DNA from: Hetaerina americana
Taxonomy: Eukaryota > Arthropoda > Insecta > Odonata > Calopterygidae
Length of the DNA stretch: 64,000 nt
Direction: 5' to 3'
NCBI GenBank assembly: GCA_022747635.1
Contig: JAKTNV010000011.1
Span: forward strand, 21,379,005-21,443,004
Below the pieces are notes generated by a model, which saw nothing but the letters and a program-made list of their open reading frames with translations, was not told the origin of the DNA and ran no database searches. The position numbers and the translations under genes are program-made. Positions 12,299-24,399 of this stretch are shown here, in pieces (positions within the stretch are counted from its first letter, which is position 1; each line of letters begins with the position of its first letter).

Positions 12299-12580
12299 AA
12301 AAAACAGCCACACTCATTAATCGACCCGAAGGTCGACTTAGTGGGTGATGGTAGAGTTCACCCAGTACTAAACCCGACGGCGTGTGAAATTCACGCATCA
12401 GGGTAGGGGGGCCAGTTCCTTTCCCTGTGCCGGTTATGGTTTCCCAGGAAGATCTGGTACCCGAGAAATCACATAGCTTGGGTGGAGCTGCAGGTGCCTA
12501 GAGTGCCTTGCCCGGGAATCGAACCCGGGACCCTCAGGTCAGCAGTACAACGCTCTACCCACTGGACTACCGCGACCCAC
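12299..12580 (-). mobile_element. SINE family A, complete tRNA-derived copy
   Basis: Flanked by perfect 12-bp direct repeats AATTAATTGCTA at 12287-12298 and 12581-12592. Read on the minus strand it starts with a tRNA-like head: GTGGGTCGCGGTAGTCCAGT with an A-box-like start, then the perfect T-arm CCCGGGTTCGATTCCCGGG at 12511-12529, which holds the B box. A tRNA-unrelated body follows, containing GGAAACCATAACCGGCACAG, and a T-rich 3' end. About 282 bp. Partial copies at 9653 and 38598 share body and 3' end. Transcription would be by RNA polymerase III, and mobilisation would need a LINE in trans. Confidence 0.9.
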
Positions 12581-12592
12581 AATTAATTGCTA

Positions 12593-12838
12593 TCTGTAAG
12601 TTATAGAAGACAAATAGAAGAGAGATCGTTATGTAAGCGTCGTAGAGGAAGGATAATAATAGGCAACATAAATGATGGTAGAAAAACCGACAACGTAAGG
12701 AAGAGAATATGGTAGGGAAAACAGGTGGAATGTGGGAAACTAAGTTAAACTTAGAGTTAAAAGAAGAGAAAAACTAGATTAGGTGGAATAGTTTCCGTAT
12801 ATAGGAAGTCTATTGGACCAAGGTGAAGGGGGATTAGA
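12593..12838. other. no recognised feature
   Basis: Purine-biased sequence between two SINE copies. Confidence 0.35.
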
Positions 12839-13085
12839 ATGATGCGATGGCAAACATACAGGTATCCAACCAAGAGGGCCCGGTTTCAAATCCTGGAGAC
12901 AGATATTTTTCAGTGTTATCCCTATCCCTACCACCGGTGCCATGTAGAGAGCACTTTGAGTGAGTACGACGTCCGTCGAATGGAAGGTAAAACGGCGGAC
13001 CCCTTGGCTCCTTTCGTTAATAGTTGGCTAATACCGATGCCTACGATTAATCCATCTCTAATAGCGACCCTATTCGTCGGTTGCC
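12839..13085 (+). mobile_element. SINE-like element, family C, copy 2
   Basis: Shares with 4271-4690 the head-body junction and the body motifs TTTTTCAGTG, GGTGCCATGTAGAGAGCACTT, CGTCCGTCGAATGGAA and TTGGCTAATACCGATGCC. Its B-box region (GGTTTCAAATCCTGG) has decayed. Confidence 0.6.
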
Positions 13086-13299
13086 TCCCATAAAAACTAC
13101 TACTACCAAGATTAACAGAATAATAGAGATATGAGAAAAAGGATTTCCCCAGGTAATTAGATGGTAGTAACCGCAAGTAAGGAGGTAAGAAAATACCAAG
13201 TGAAAGAATTACGAAGAATTATTGGTTAGAGAGGTTTCGTACGGCGAGGAAACCTGTTTCTTGATGCAAGACGATTTACGTGACTTTGAAGCTTATGAA

Positions 13300-13570
13300 C
13301 TGTCGGTTTAGAGAAAGATAGAAAACATTAAATGAACGGATAATCAAACGAAGAAGTGCGGAGTCACGATGGAGGAGAAGAGGTCGTTGCTGGAAGAAAT
13401 ACAAAGGAGGAAGGAAAGAGGGATGCTGAGAATTTTGATTAAAAATGGGATGTTGAAGACTAAGATAGAGGGAATGGCGTTAGATAAGCAAGGAAGGGGT
13501 AGGATTATCTAATACATTTTCGATGGAATAAAGAGGAAAAGAAGTTATGCAGAGGGGTTAATTGTAATGT
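13300..13570 (+). mobile_element. decayed LINE fragment, RT C-terminal tail
   Basis: In shifting plus-strand frames the conserved tail of insect non-LTR retrotransposon polyproteins can be read: an NEEV...KRSLLEEI-like segment, then ...NGMLKTKIEG..L.KQGRGR and a DG.KR end. The same tail appears at 32150-32400, 50930-51270 and 60838-61445. Multiple frameshifts and stops. Confidence 0.6.
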
Positions 13571-14150
13571 TAGGGTGTCAGGTTATGTTATGTTAGGCAA
13601 GAGTAAGAAATGCAGTCGGGTAGAGTCTGCCAATCCATAACCTGCGTTAAACGGAAGACTAAAAATATAATGAAAATGAAAATATAATGAAAAAGCGGTA
13701 TAAAAATGTCAGAGTTTAACAAATAATTTGATGTTTGACGAAGCAGTTAAACAGATGCCAGTTTAGCTGCCTAACATCTAGAACCCAGCTGCCTGTAGTC
13801 CTTGACGTTCACAACTGTGAAAGTATCAAAAAGGCGATCGGAAAACCGGGTGAGTTGCACAGATATGCATGTTTTGAGGTAGAACATGAATCTGATAAAA
13901 GAATTAACGAGAGAAACGAGGAGAGAGCTCCGCAGAGCGAGACCAAGTTATTCGGACGGAGATACTCAGGAAAAGATAACGAGATGTGAAAGACTAGAGG
14001 GGATGGATAAATGCAAATGCATGGGGGAAATCAGACTGAAGTGACAGATTTAGATTTTAATACGAGTTATGAGCATTAGAAGATTTAACAAAGAATATGA
14101 GTGATGGAGACAAATTGACTCTTCAATACAACTTTGAAAAAAATATCATG
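13571..14150. other. no recognised gene
   Basis: An 84-codon plus-strand frame (13735-13989) has no recognised domain. There is a small GTTATGTTATGTTA repeat near 13582. Nothing else. Confidence 0.3.
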
Positions 14151-15200
14151 TCTCGGTGAAGATGGGTTTGTTCCTGTCCGCCCCACCGTGGTTCCAACTA
14201 AGGACTGGAGACGGGCATGGGGGAACAACGGGGTCGGCCGCGTCTTACCCGCGTTGTAAGTCTGGCGAAGCGGAAGGAGAAATGGCACCCTGGGATTAAA
14301 TGGGAGAGGGCAGACGGTGTGTGGATAGGAGGGACAGCCCAGGCGGAGGATCGGTGTGGGGCTTGGAGGCGGGGAGACAAGGGGACGGATGGGACGCAGT
14401 TTATCCCGCATATGTGCGTGCGTGTGTGTTGGATCGGGGAGGTCGGCGAGTCGGGAAAGGATGGATTGAGGGAGCAGGAAGGGAGTAAGTGAGGGAGGGG
14501 GTTGTGTGCTTGCGTTTGCGAGGGCATTGTCGGTGTGTGCGTGTGACGTTACGTATTTGTGTGCGTCCGGGGCTGGGAGATGGGCGAGGTGGGCGACAAG
14601 GGGGGGTTGCAGAGGAGGGGGTAGAAGGAGACGTGGGGAATCGGCGAGGGAACTATAGGGGGGTAGTGGGATGGAGGGGAATGGGGAGGAGAGAGGGAAG
14701 GGGAGGGTTTGGAGGGGTGGGATGGTTAGGAGTGCTTGCGCAAAATCGATACCCGTACGGACCGACCCGAGAGGGGGTGGAGGGAGGAAGGGAAGAAGGG
14801 GTGGACGAGGGCGGAATAAAGCGGGGAGGGATCTGAGAGAGAGAGAACACTAGGGGGTGAGGGGGTGCTGTAGGAGAAGAGCAGGGGTTTTAAACTTGAA
14901 TATAGGGGTGGATCGAGGGGGTGGGTTTTACGTGTAGGCGAGGGGGTAGGAAGTTAGAGAGGGGAAATAGTCTCTCGGAACAAGCGTGGGCGTAGTTGGA
15001 CTTTGAGGGGTGGTTCGGAGAGGTCGCCTGGAGGGTGGGTTTTTGACGTAAGGGGATGAGATGGAAGGGTACCTGAGGGGGTGTTTAGAAGTGGGGGTGG
15101 CTAAGGGACCCTACCAATAGAGGTTTTTGGGGGTGGACCGGTAGGAGAGACATGAGAAGGGGCTTTAAGGATGGGGGGATTGAACAGGAGTGGAAGGTAG
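14150..15200 (+). other. G-rich, CpG-containing patch with quadruplex-forming potential
   Basis: The plus strand carries dozens of GGG-GGGGG runs at short spacing (for example 14560-14720, 14815-14870, 14930-15130), so several G-quadruplexes are possible. Overlapping frames of 90-115 codons on both strands are Gly/Arg- or Pro/Ser-rich and follow the composition. A CpG-island or enhancer function is possible but unproven. Confidence 0.5.
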
Positions 15201-17125
15201 AATTGGACTTTAGGGTATCAAGACCCTGCAAATGGTTTTCATTCGCCAAAAACTCCATATTCCCTCTTTATGGGAAGCACCCCTTTTTCCCTTTAAAATC
15301 CGGGGGAATAATTAGCCCGAAATATTTTCCATCTTGAGGGTGAATTGATTTTTTTTCACCCATGACGTCCGTCCAAAGTTAGCGCGTTTGCTTCAATTTT
15401 TTATTATGCCTTGGGTGGAATGTCAGCATGTTTAATATGGGAGTAGCACAAAGTGGAGGAATTTGCCTTTTTGCCAAGGGGTCGCTAGGGTGGACTAATT
15501 TTTCATCACTTGGGTTGTTATCGGCTGGAGAAATTGTGAAATATGGCTAGAAATGAAAAAATCAAACTACAATTTAAGTAATATTTTATACTTTATTGGA
15601 TTCGCTCGAAGCATTTTGTCTCTAAATGGCAAATTCAACTTTCATGATATAATATTTTTTCTAAGCGTTTTGGCATGCTTTTCGTGGAGGAAAGCAAGAA
15701 AAATTGGTAAAAATTGATTGATAAATTAAAAAGTAATGAGTTTTAATTCGTACATAACAGTTTAAAATTCACTGGTTCAAAGTTAGCTTGTCCATTGCAT
15801 GGGATTCAACAAAATTTATAAGGTCCAGGAACTTGATAACATAAGTTACCGTATGCCTCCGTGTATTACTTTCAATTCAATGAGTAAGAGCTTTTATAAA
15901 TGTAAATGCTGCCGAAAATTTAATTTAATAAAGTTTATAAGTCAAGAATAAGTACTGATTTTTTCAATTACCAACAAAATTATGAATTAGATCCAAACAT
16001 AATTTATCTGATGAATGGATTGAAAGGGGTAAATTGACTGTAGATATTCATGAAAATTTTTAGTAAAACTCGTTGAAAAAAATACACTAAACTATGGCGA
16101 TGAGTGCTTCCACTTTGAAATTCTTAACTAAAAACCACTTATAGCTCACTTCCTTATACTCATCCAAAAGGGTAAGAAAGTTGGCCCAACGAATTCTATT
16201 ACTCAGTAGTTTGTAAGTAGCAGTCAACGTCATTAATCATCAGATTCGAAGGATCAGATCAAATTATTTAAAGTGCTTTTTCAAGTATCATGATTGATGC
16301 GTTACGATTGTATGCATTAAGTCACAGTTCAACATTTATTAAATCATCGAGAGTTTAAAATTACAAACTTAAACTCTGTTTGCCAAATCTTAGTATAATA
16401 TGGTTTCCAAACGTACGTAAATATAGTCCAGTTAAGGGGTGTGAGGAGAATTTAGGATGCCTTTGGAATAGAATCTTTTTAAAGTTTAAATTTTTACCCA
16501 GGACAGAAATATTACTTAGGTGCATATCATTCGTTACTAGATCTTCAAAAGTGACGATGTACAGAAAACCACGCCACGAAAAAATTAAAATTTGTTTATC
16601 AATGCTTTGGAATTATTTAGAAAGAAATACTCCTATTATTATGATAAGATCAAAATTCTCAGATAAAACATATCACACAAACACACGTATAAGACATGTT
16701 ATATAATTTCTCTCCAACTTCGTAAAGCGACTGAAAAATGAGCATGTACAATCTCCAATTAATCCTGCTTTTCAAAAAGATTTCTTAAATTATTATATTT
16801 TCAACGTTTTAGATTAATTCCCTCATAAGAAAATAAATATTAGTGATAAAATCCGTAGCGCGTAAATTTCGAGTGTCGCTTGAATCCAAGTTTCATTCTG
16901 TATCCTTACACGAACCACTTATATTAGTTTAAAAAAATTCAAATTTAAAGCATACCTGAGTATATACTACCTAAACTTTATGGATAAACAAAAACTTCGT
17001 CAGATAGCGTAGTATTCTCTTACGATTTAGATAAAAACTGAATTTGAATGGCATATGGAATGGTGATTAGTATCAAGTGTCAGGAAGTGCACAGAACTGA
17101 TGTTTTGGAATGAAAAAAGAGAAAC
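15201..17125. other. AT-rich DNA, nothing recognised
   Basis: Almost 2 kb of AT-rich sequence. The only sizeable frame, 108 codons at 16380-16706 (+), has no recognisable domain. Confidence 0.4.
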
Positions 17126-17129
17126 TAAA

Positions 17130-17955
17130 CACGCATATTTAAATATATATGTGGCCGAGTCAAGTGTTCCAGAACAGGTGAAATACTTGGGCGCTTCATT
17201 GAGATGAGACCTTATTTGGGGTGGACACGTCAGAGGAACTTGCGGATCAGTCGTTAAGTACCTAGGTTTCCTTATATGAGTTGTCGGAAAAAGTTTTGAA
17301 AATATAAGAGAGAGATGTTTCAATTTTTTAGTCAGGCCACTTCTGACACTCACGGAAGTATTTCGTGTCCATGGAAGATAACGTAAATTCAGGGATTGAA
17401 AAAGGTGCAGAGAAAATCCACGCAATTTATTGAATATTACTACGAGAAAAAAGTAAGCGTGACGGGTATGTTAGAGGGACTAGAAGTAGTCTGTGTGTCA
17501 CTTGATTTACGAAGAGAACAGGTAAGACTTTAAGAAAAATGCACGTAAAAAAGACTTGTATATACAGGGTATCTGAGTTTTCTTGCGATACAAAGGGAAT
17601 TAATATGGTACGAAGAGGAATTGGTCGATCAGACCACTGGAATAAAATAAGAGAGATAGGCACCGTCACAAACAGATTCAGGTACTTGTTTTTCCCTCCC
17701 ACGATGCGCAATCAAAACAAAATCGAACCAAAGTGTTTAAATATAATCACTTGTATGCCAAAATTTATGATCTAGTCAACTTTTACATTAAGGCATAGGC
17801 GTGGATGTGCACAAGTAGATTTTTATATGAACTAATATATTTTCAAATGGATGTACTTGTGTGATATAGTATTTGAACATGTATGCCTAATGACCGTACA
17901 CCCACCGCCACACGCCCATGCGGTGGTTTGCGGGGTATTGTCTAGCTGTAGATGC
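17130..17955 (+). mobile_element. decayed CR1/jockey-like LINE (RT C-terminus plus 3' end)
   Basis: Reading through frameshifts, the plus strand encodes VKYLGASLR, a GGHVRGTCGS..KYLGFL stretch, ENIRERCFNFLVRPLL and KKVSVTGMLEGLE, then RYLFFPPTMRN. This is the order found downstream of the catalytic box in CR1/jockey reverse transcriptases. It ends with the 3' tract CCACACGCCCATGCGGTGG...GGGGTATTG (17905-17940), which identifies the short fragments elsewhere. There is no intact frame. Confidence 0.75.
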
Positions 17956-19463
17956 AGGACTCAGTTGTTTTTTTTAACAGAAAGGATTACTTTCCTTTGA
18001 TCTTATTTTAATTCAATCACCCCCTTTTTGATAGAAACATTTTAGACTTTATTTTAAACATTTTAACTCAAAATCAAATATGCTTTCAATATTTCTATGA
18101 TGAAATAAAGATGAAGAAAAAATGATTCATCAAGAAAGAAAATTCGATAAAAAACATTTTTTTTTTAATCGGCCAAGAGCCACAGCTTTTCAGGGATATG
18201 GGTGTAGTCATTAATCTGTCGGCAGGTTTTGCTTTAACTCATCCCAAATGCGATATCTCATTTTGACGGGAAGGAGGGTATCAATTTCTCGTACCCTCGT
18301 ATTTTACGGCCACGTTCCAAGACATCAAAGGCGGCCTGTTTAACCTCTCTCTCCTTGACTCCACTTATAACTTTTCTATTTTTATTCTTTAGCCAACCCT
18401 GAGATACCCTTGATGTCGTTAATGACTGAAAACTTATGTTCCTATCGCTGAGTGGCATGATGCGGGCGTATTGCTGGAATTCTATCATGATCTGGGGCCC
18501 GTCTTGAAGACTTGAGCGGGTGACTTCGCTCAAAGAAATTCTATGGGTCTCCCTTCTACTATTGTCGTCTAAAGTAGTTCATCAAAATAAACTGCTAATA
18601 TGAGAGGTTGTTCAATTTGCAGAATGATCCAAGTATTTTCATTCACGTAGCATTTCGCGCAAAAATATAATTATACACATAATATAATGTTGGCACAAAA
18701 TATAATGTTGGCTTAATGTGTAATTCCTATGTGATGCAAGTATCATCGATCTGACTATAGTATTCCGTAAGCAGTAGCCGATGTATTCTGAAGCATTAGA
18801 TTGTATCCCCTATTAAAACTTTGACAAACATTTTCTATCCTTGTTAAAGGGAAAAAAATATTCAACATTAGCCCTCTGTAGTATCTGATAGACCCAAGGT
18901 GATGATTTGCTCTGCCGAGAGAAAAGTTTAAATTCAGCAATGAGTTTTACTTCCATTACCTCCGTACGCAAATTAACATGCTTAAAATTGCAAATTCTAA
19001 CTCTGAAACGAAGCTACGACAACATAGGATTGTGGAAAGAAGGATCAGATAAACATTCGTTTAGCATTCCTTGTGGGAGTACTTTCAAGTCAGACTTTCA
19101 AGCAGGTTCAAAGGAAGCTAAAACTAATGTTTATTATCGTGATGATCGAATTTCCGGAATCTTATCCTTTGGTTAATAGCATAATCCGCTATTTTCGGTC
19201 CACAATTGTTCCTATCATGAATTATTGGTATCAGTTCTCAGGTTTACAGTAAATTTTGTCTCTTCACAGACGGTGCAGTGATAAACAGGGACATATATAG
19301 GCAGTCAGGAAGATAGGGAATCATCATCTAATACCCTAAATGTCATTCCACAGTGGTGTGAGTCATGGGAGCTAGATTAATAGCTTAGGAATATGTTAAA
19401 ATGAATTTTTGGAGGAACAGTATTTCACCTGAAAACACTTACGTCATGCAGGAAACCGATAAA
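17956..19463. other. AT-rich DNA, nothing recognised
   Basis: A 91-codon minus-strand frame at 18258-18533 and an 89-codon plus-strand frame at 18907-19176 show no recognised domain. No repeats recognised. Confidence 0.35.
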
Positions 19464-20733
19464 CGAGGGTTGCCATTTATATTTTGAGCCTGATAATGAA
19501 CTGTTATTTAGTGTTGAAAATGGCTTTATTGCTTTTCGAAGTATTCTCCACGATAATCAATACTTTTTTGCATGCGCTCGAACCAATTTTCGTAACACTT
19601 TTTCCACTCCTCCAAAACGGTTTTTGAATGCATCAACGGCTTCTTCAGACGCCAAAAAACGTTGGCCACGAAATTTTTTCTAGCTAACCGGGAATAAAAA
19701 GAAGTCATTTGGTGTTTAATCAGGGATGTGCGGAGGATGATCCATCAATTCGACGTTTTGACCAATCAAATAGGTAATTGTTTCGGCCGATCTATGAGAG
19801 GTTGCACTGTCATGATGAAGAATGATCCTTCGTTGCCGCTTCTTTTTCCGTGTTTCACCAAGCACTTCTGGCGAGCAAATACTCGTGTAACATTGAGAAT
19901 TTACGGTTCTACATTACTCTAACGGTACGGTTGCCTAATGTCCAGTTATTCCGTCAAGCACACAAGCGATCATTTGCTTCGATGTGCTTCGTGTACGTGC
20001 TTCGTGTATGAACTTTTGTCGGATTTGGCTCGCCTTGGAAGACCCATACAGTGGATTGCTGTTTTGCTTCCGGCTCCTACGCATACCTGTAGACTCAAGA
20101 TTCGCCTCCTAAATAAATGGTATACACAGCTTTTGACTGTATTTCTTGAGCATTTCTTTGCAAAAATTGACACAAGCATCTTTTTGAGCTTTTGCCAAAT
20201 CCAATGCGAACAATTTTTTTTCACAGCTAAATGCTCATGCAATATCTTATTGATGCTCGTCATACTAATTCCTAAGGATACCTCAATCTCACGATAAGTC
20301 ACATGACGATCCACTACTATTTCGTCCACAGCATCAATGTATTCTGGCACAACAACTGATTTTGGACGACCTTCCCGACTTTCATCGCTGAGCGAGCGGC
20401 GGCCATGATGGAATTCGTTACACCAGCGTTTCACAGTGGCAAAGGATGGGGCTTCATCGCTAAAAGTGGAAGTAAGTTGATCGATGCACTCCTATCTTGA
20501 TAATCCACGTCAAAAATCGTATAAATTCATCGCACGAAAGTGTTCTCGAGTTAACTCCATTTTTTCGCTGAGACAAAATTTTTGAGTCACTGTAAACAAC
20601 GCAAGTTATGATCAAATGACAAAACGTTCTGAATAAAGTTAGCGTTGAATGGGTCAAACTTCCAGCTGGAACGTCAGATGGAGCCTTAAGCACTTAGTGT
20701 TGCCAGGGCTCAAAATATAAATAGCAACCCTCA
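19464..20733 (-). mobile_element. full-length mariner transposon with both inverted ends
   Basis: The terminal inverted repeats can be read at both ends: CGAGGGTTGCCATTTATATT at 19464 and onward, and the complement of TGAGGGTTGCTATTTATATT ending at 20733, with homology continuing through TTGAGCC. A TA follows the right end (20734-20735). The left TA duplication has mutated to AA. The total of 1270 bp is the usual mariner size. The element encodes the transposase relic listed separately, on the minus strand. It moves by cut-and-paste into TA dinucleotides, and this copy is inactive. Confidence 0.95.
19526..20560 (-). pseudogene. mariner transposase pseudogene
   Basis: From the ATG at 20560 (protein start MELTREHFRAM) to the stop at 19526 is 1035 bp, or 345 codons, the standard mariner transposase length. 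The N-terminal helix-turn-helix region is visible (GDEAPSFATVKRW-like, RRSLSDESREGRPKSVV). The catalytic region keeps LHHDSATSH (second Asp of the D,D34D triad) and, further on, TPNDFFLF with the third Asp, then EEWKKCYENWFERMQK near the C-terminus. In-frame stops interrupt it: TGA at about codon 17, TAG a few codons on, a TAA just before TPND, and others in the 19709-19970 region, where small compensating indels also occur. It is not functional. Confidence 0.95.
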
Positions 20734-21149
20734 TAACAAACGTAGCATTGGTAAAATATTTGCTGGTTTCGAAAATTAAGGACATATTCTGGGGAAAAGG
20801 CATTCGAAAAATTTGTAGAAGGCTAATAAAAAGTTAAGATTCATTAAAAGGAATCTTGGGGAAAGTAATGACAGGTTTAAAAAACTTTGTTGTTATACGT
20901 TAGCTAGGCTATCCTCACGAGGTAGGCTTAGTTTTGGAACTCGTAGGTCGAGTGCAACTTGGAGCATGCTATGTTTGTGAAAAGTAGTTTTGAGCAGCTT
21001 AGCAGCGGTGCGATACCATTTAAGGGAATTGGATGGGAGCCACTATTTGGCCGTTTATTGAAATACAGATTAAATTTAATGCGTTAATTTGAGTCAGGTC
21101 ACCTATCCGATGATGTTAAATGCAATTAACGGGATTAGACTTTCAATGT
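20734..21149. other. no recognised feature
   Basis: AT-rich flank of the mariner with no recognised repeat. Confidence 0.35.
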
Positions 21150-21430
21150 TCCATCAGGCCATGTACTTAAAATCAGGGAGATACAATATAGAACGGATAG
21201 ATTTAAAATTGCTTTATTCCTCGTACGACTAGAGTTCAAAAGGACGTGATCACAGGCGCGAAGACGGTTATTAGTAATATTCTCCTGTAACTGAATATTA
21301 TCGGATTTAAATAAATTCCTGCCAGGAGACTAACCTAGTGCAATTTCATGTTCAAACTTATATCTGTGTAGTTATATGCAGATGCTATGCGCAATGAATG
21401 TATGACTAGTGCCTTAACAATAATAATAAT
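21150..21430 (+). mobile_element. CR1/jockey-like LINE 3' fragment
   Basis: Includes TTATTCCTCGTACGACTAGA near 21213, followed by GTGATCACAGGCGCGAAGACG, which is paralleled at 26398-26445 (TTTCCTCGTACGATTAGATA, then GATCGCAGACGCGTAGAAGA). This is the segment that encodes the last residues of the reverse transcriptase (SFFPRT.R-like in better copies). Badly decayed. Confidence 0.5.
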
Positions 21431-21519
21431 ATGATAAGGATAATGTCCTTCTAAGACAACTTTGCGATCCAAGTAAATCTGAAGTCTCCCCATAAGAGAA
21501 ATTCCTTTTTATATCATTC

Positions 21520-21690
21520 ATTGAGATAGATGTTGAATTCCTTTAGCCTACGCTTATCCTCTAGCCTCTGCGACCAAGTTTCCGATCTATGCAAAACCTA
21601 CGCTCAACGTTCAAGATTTCATTAATATTATTATGACTTTTTAATTTAAAGTACCTTTTATCACTTTCCTCACCCTTATATATATGCTTC
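21520..21690 (-). mobile_element. decayed LINE fragment
   Basis: The plus strand reads CCTACGCTTATCCTCTAGCC, then GACCAAGTTTCCGATC and GCAAAACCTACGCTCAACG. This is the antisense of the ETW...KRR region of the LINE also seen at 32.9, 49.0 and 53.0 kb. Confidence 0.5.
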
Positions 21691-22345
21691 TATACATATC
21701 ACCATTTTTTTAGTTTCTCTATTCAACCCCATCTAAAATACTTTTCAAACAGGTGGAATGATATTAATAAATAAGGTTCAGAGACAAAGTATTATTTCTA
21801 ACCTATATATTTCTCCTCTTTTCTCATTCCGTCATCATTGTAATCTATCCGAAATATGGTTCAAAGGAAAGGGTAAATATTACTTCGAACTAGATTTTAG
21901 GGATTTTGAAATTCCGAATTTAAGAGTAAGGGATTCCTCGGGCATCAGATCTACGCTCTACCCATTCAGCTGGCATGCTCTTTTTTCATGATTGATAACA
22001 TTATCATATTATTGGGTGAGTTGTCTGAGTGAAAAATAGTCGCTCCATTAAAAAAAAATAAAAATTGCTCTCCCAATTTTTTTTCCTTACGTTTACTCTT
22101 GTCACTAACTTTCAGGATACCCATTGCATCAGTAGTTACTGAGAATGCGACGGATATCTGAGGTCGGTTGATTGGTGATTTAGCAGTGGAAGTAAATTCA
22201 AGACATAGAGGGAAAGTGTAACAGCAGTGAAAACCCGGTGACAGTATTAGCCTACTTTCAACGATAGGAGAGCCTCCCATGGGATACAAAGTTCAACTTC
22301 CCATCGACGGACGGCTTATTCTATATGAAGCAATCTTTATATGAG
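21691..22345. other. mostly unrecognised; possible tRNA-like relic at 21930-21990
   Basis: On the minus strand, GCATGCCAGCTGAATGGGTA and the bases after it resemble the 5' half of a tRNA (A-box-like CAGCTGAATGGG). There is no convincing B box, so it is at most a SINE fragment. Confidence 0.2.
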
Positions 22346-22398
22346 TTATCAGAGTTATCCCAATCCCACTTGAGTTGGGATTGGGATACCTCTGATAA
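22346..22398. repeat. short hairpin (24-nt arms)
   Basis: TTATCAGAG...TCCCAATCCCAC and GTTGGGATTGGGATA..CTCTGATAA are inverted copies separated by a few bases. This is a compact near-perfect palindrome in otherwise unique-looking DNA. Confidence 0.8.
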
Positions 22399-24110
22399 AA
22401 ATCTTCCAATTCCGTGATTATAATCCGGGACACCGGAGTTGGAAAACCAGTATGCCAGTCATCGCACCAATTCTATCCAAACTATTATAGTAAACCCTTG
22501 AAATAAAATTTCGAAACTGAAAAAAATATTCTCTGGTTGTTTAATTAAGGATGATACTTTATCGAATCGTGTAAGTAAGAACAATGGAATTAAGTGAACG
22601 CTGGTGAGGGTGTTATGAAGGGGAAGCTACGAGTTCTGTGCGATGCTTAGTAGGAGTCCAAGAAGCACTGAAACAAAATAATAATATCGGTCATGTGAAT
22701 ATTCTTCCTAGATTAGACGATACTTTTTATTTAGGCGGGAAGATTAGCTTAACGGGTAATGGTTCATCTTGCTAACTCATCGTGTGGGTACGCAATGCTT
22801 GCATAAGAATGAGTCAATCTCTGCTCAGGTGGTTTGATCTACGTGGCAACCTGGAGTTCATGAGATAGTACTCGTTTTAACTGAAAAGCAAAAATGGTAA
22901 TAAAATGTATCGACTTAACCAATTCACACTATCCAAGTTTCCTAGTTGTACTTTATTTTGATTTCCTCGTTAAAGGCACTTATCTGGATATTCGAAGTCC
23001 TGTTTATATTAATTTTAGGAATTTCGTACTAATCGCGAGAAAATTGGAGACATCAACAATTATTTGAAATAAAGGATATTTTTCGATAAAATATTTGTTA
23101 CAAACATGTATTAGTGAATGTGTGGACCATATATGATGGGCTTAATTAACGTGAGAAAATCCTTAGATTCTCTTCTTGTCTCTATTCTCAGTAGAAAGTA
23201 AACTTATTATCTATAAAGATAAACCTAAGCCTTAATGGCAAAAAAAACAAACTTTAAGTCACTATTTTACTTAAAATGAATTTTGCATTCATTTAAAACA
23301 ATTCAAAAAGAAATTTTCTCTGAGAAATTGAACAAAAATTCAACTTCCTTGGAAAAATATTAGTCAGTGTAGAAAATGCATACGCTTGATAAATATTGCT
23401 GTTCTAAAAGAAAACGAAACATAAAGACTGCTCCTAATTTATAATGTGAATACGTTGAAATATCTTTTTGGTTAAATTTCAGAATGTCTTATTGGTGGAA
23501 AAAATAAAACTGCTTCTATTTGAGGATGATAGAGATATAGCTCTGTCAAAAATGCGTGTACTTTTTAGGTTAAAAAAAATAATACGTCCCATCGATAACG
23601 AAATATTTAACTGCAGATTCTATATTTTAACTCCTCCTAAATTTATTTCAGCTAACAGGTTTTATTACTCAAGTCTTTTATCATTATGTTTATTTCAAAT
23701 ACTGATTTCCTTTTACGATTGGCAGATATTTATCTAAATAAACACACTTGAATACAAACGGATTATTAGGCAAATAAGAATAATGCCATATTGATTATCT
23801 ACTTAGCTGAGAGAGGGGGAGAGAGTAAAAGAAACAATCGGTAATGAGATTAGTTTAATTCTGACTGGCCTCCGTGACTTAAACGCCCGGATAACTTGTT
23901 CCAGATGTCATTCCCCGCTTATGCAATCGTAACATATCACCGTCGCGATGATAATTTACCTGGAGGAAGGTTTGCAAGGTTTAAAAAGTTTCCACTAGAT
24001 AGAGTCGCGCTAATAAAGCGCTCACTCTTGTCTCTGTGGCCGGGTTTCATTCCTCAAAACCTAATCCTGTTGAAATAGAATGCAATTCATACGTGTATGA
24101 ATGAGTGGTA
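22399..24110. other. AT-rich DNA, nothing recognised
   Basis: A sequence at 22740-22800 (AGATTAGCTTAACGGGTAAT) weakly recalls a tRNA-like A-box arm. Otherwise no feature was recognised in about 1.7 kb. Confidence 0.35.
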
Positions 24111-24230
<120 letters not shown>

Positions 24231-24399
24231 AAGGGAAAATGAGAACAGCTCCAATGGGGACCTCGAACAACTAGATGCGTTATCGCTACGGCTAAAAGAC
24301 CATCTGAATGAATCCCATTTCGGCATCTCGATGAAATACGGCATGCACTCTCGCACAATGACAATCCTGCCTCCAGTGCTGGAACGGTGGCCGTATTTC

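Noticed and set aside
12511..12580. tRNA gene on the minus strand
   Set aside because: A tRNA-like fold with a good T arm, but it is the head of a SINE with target duplications.
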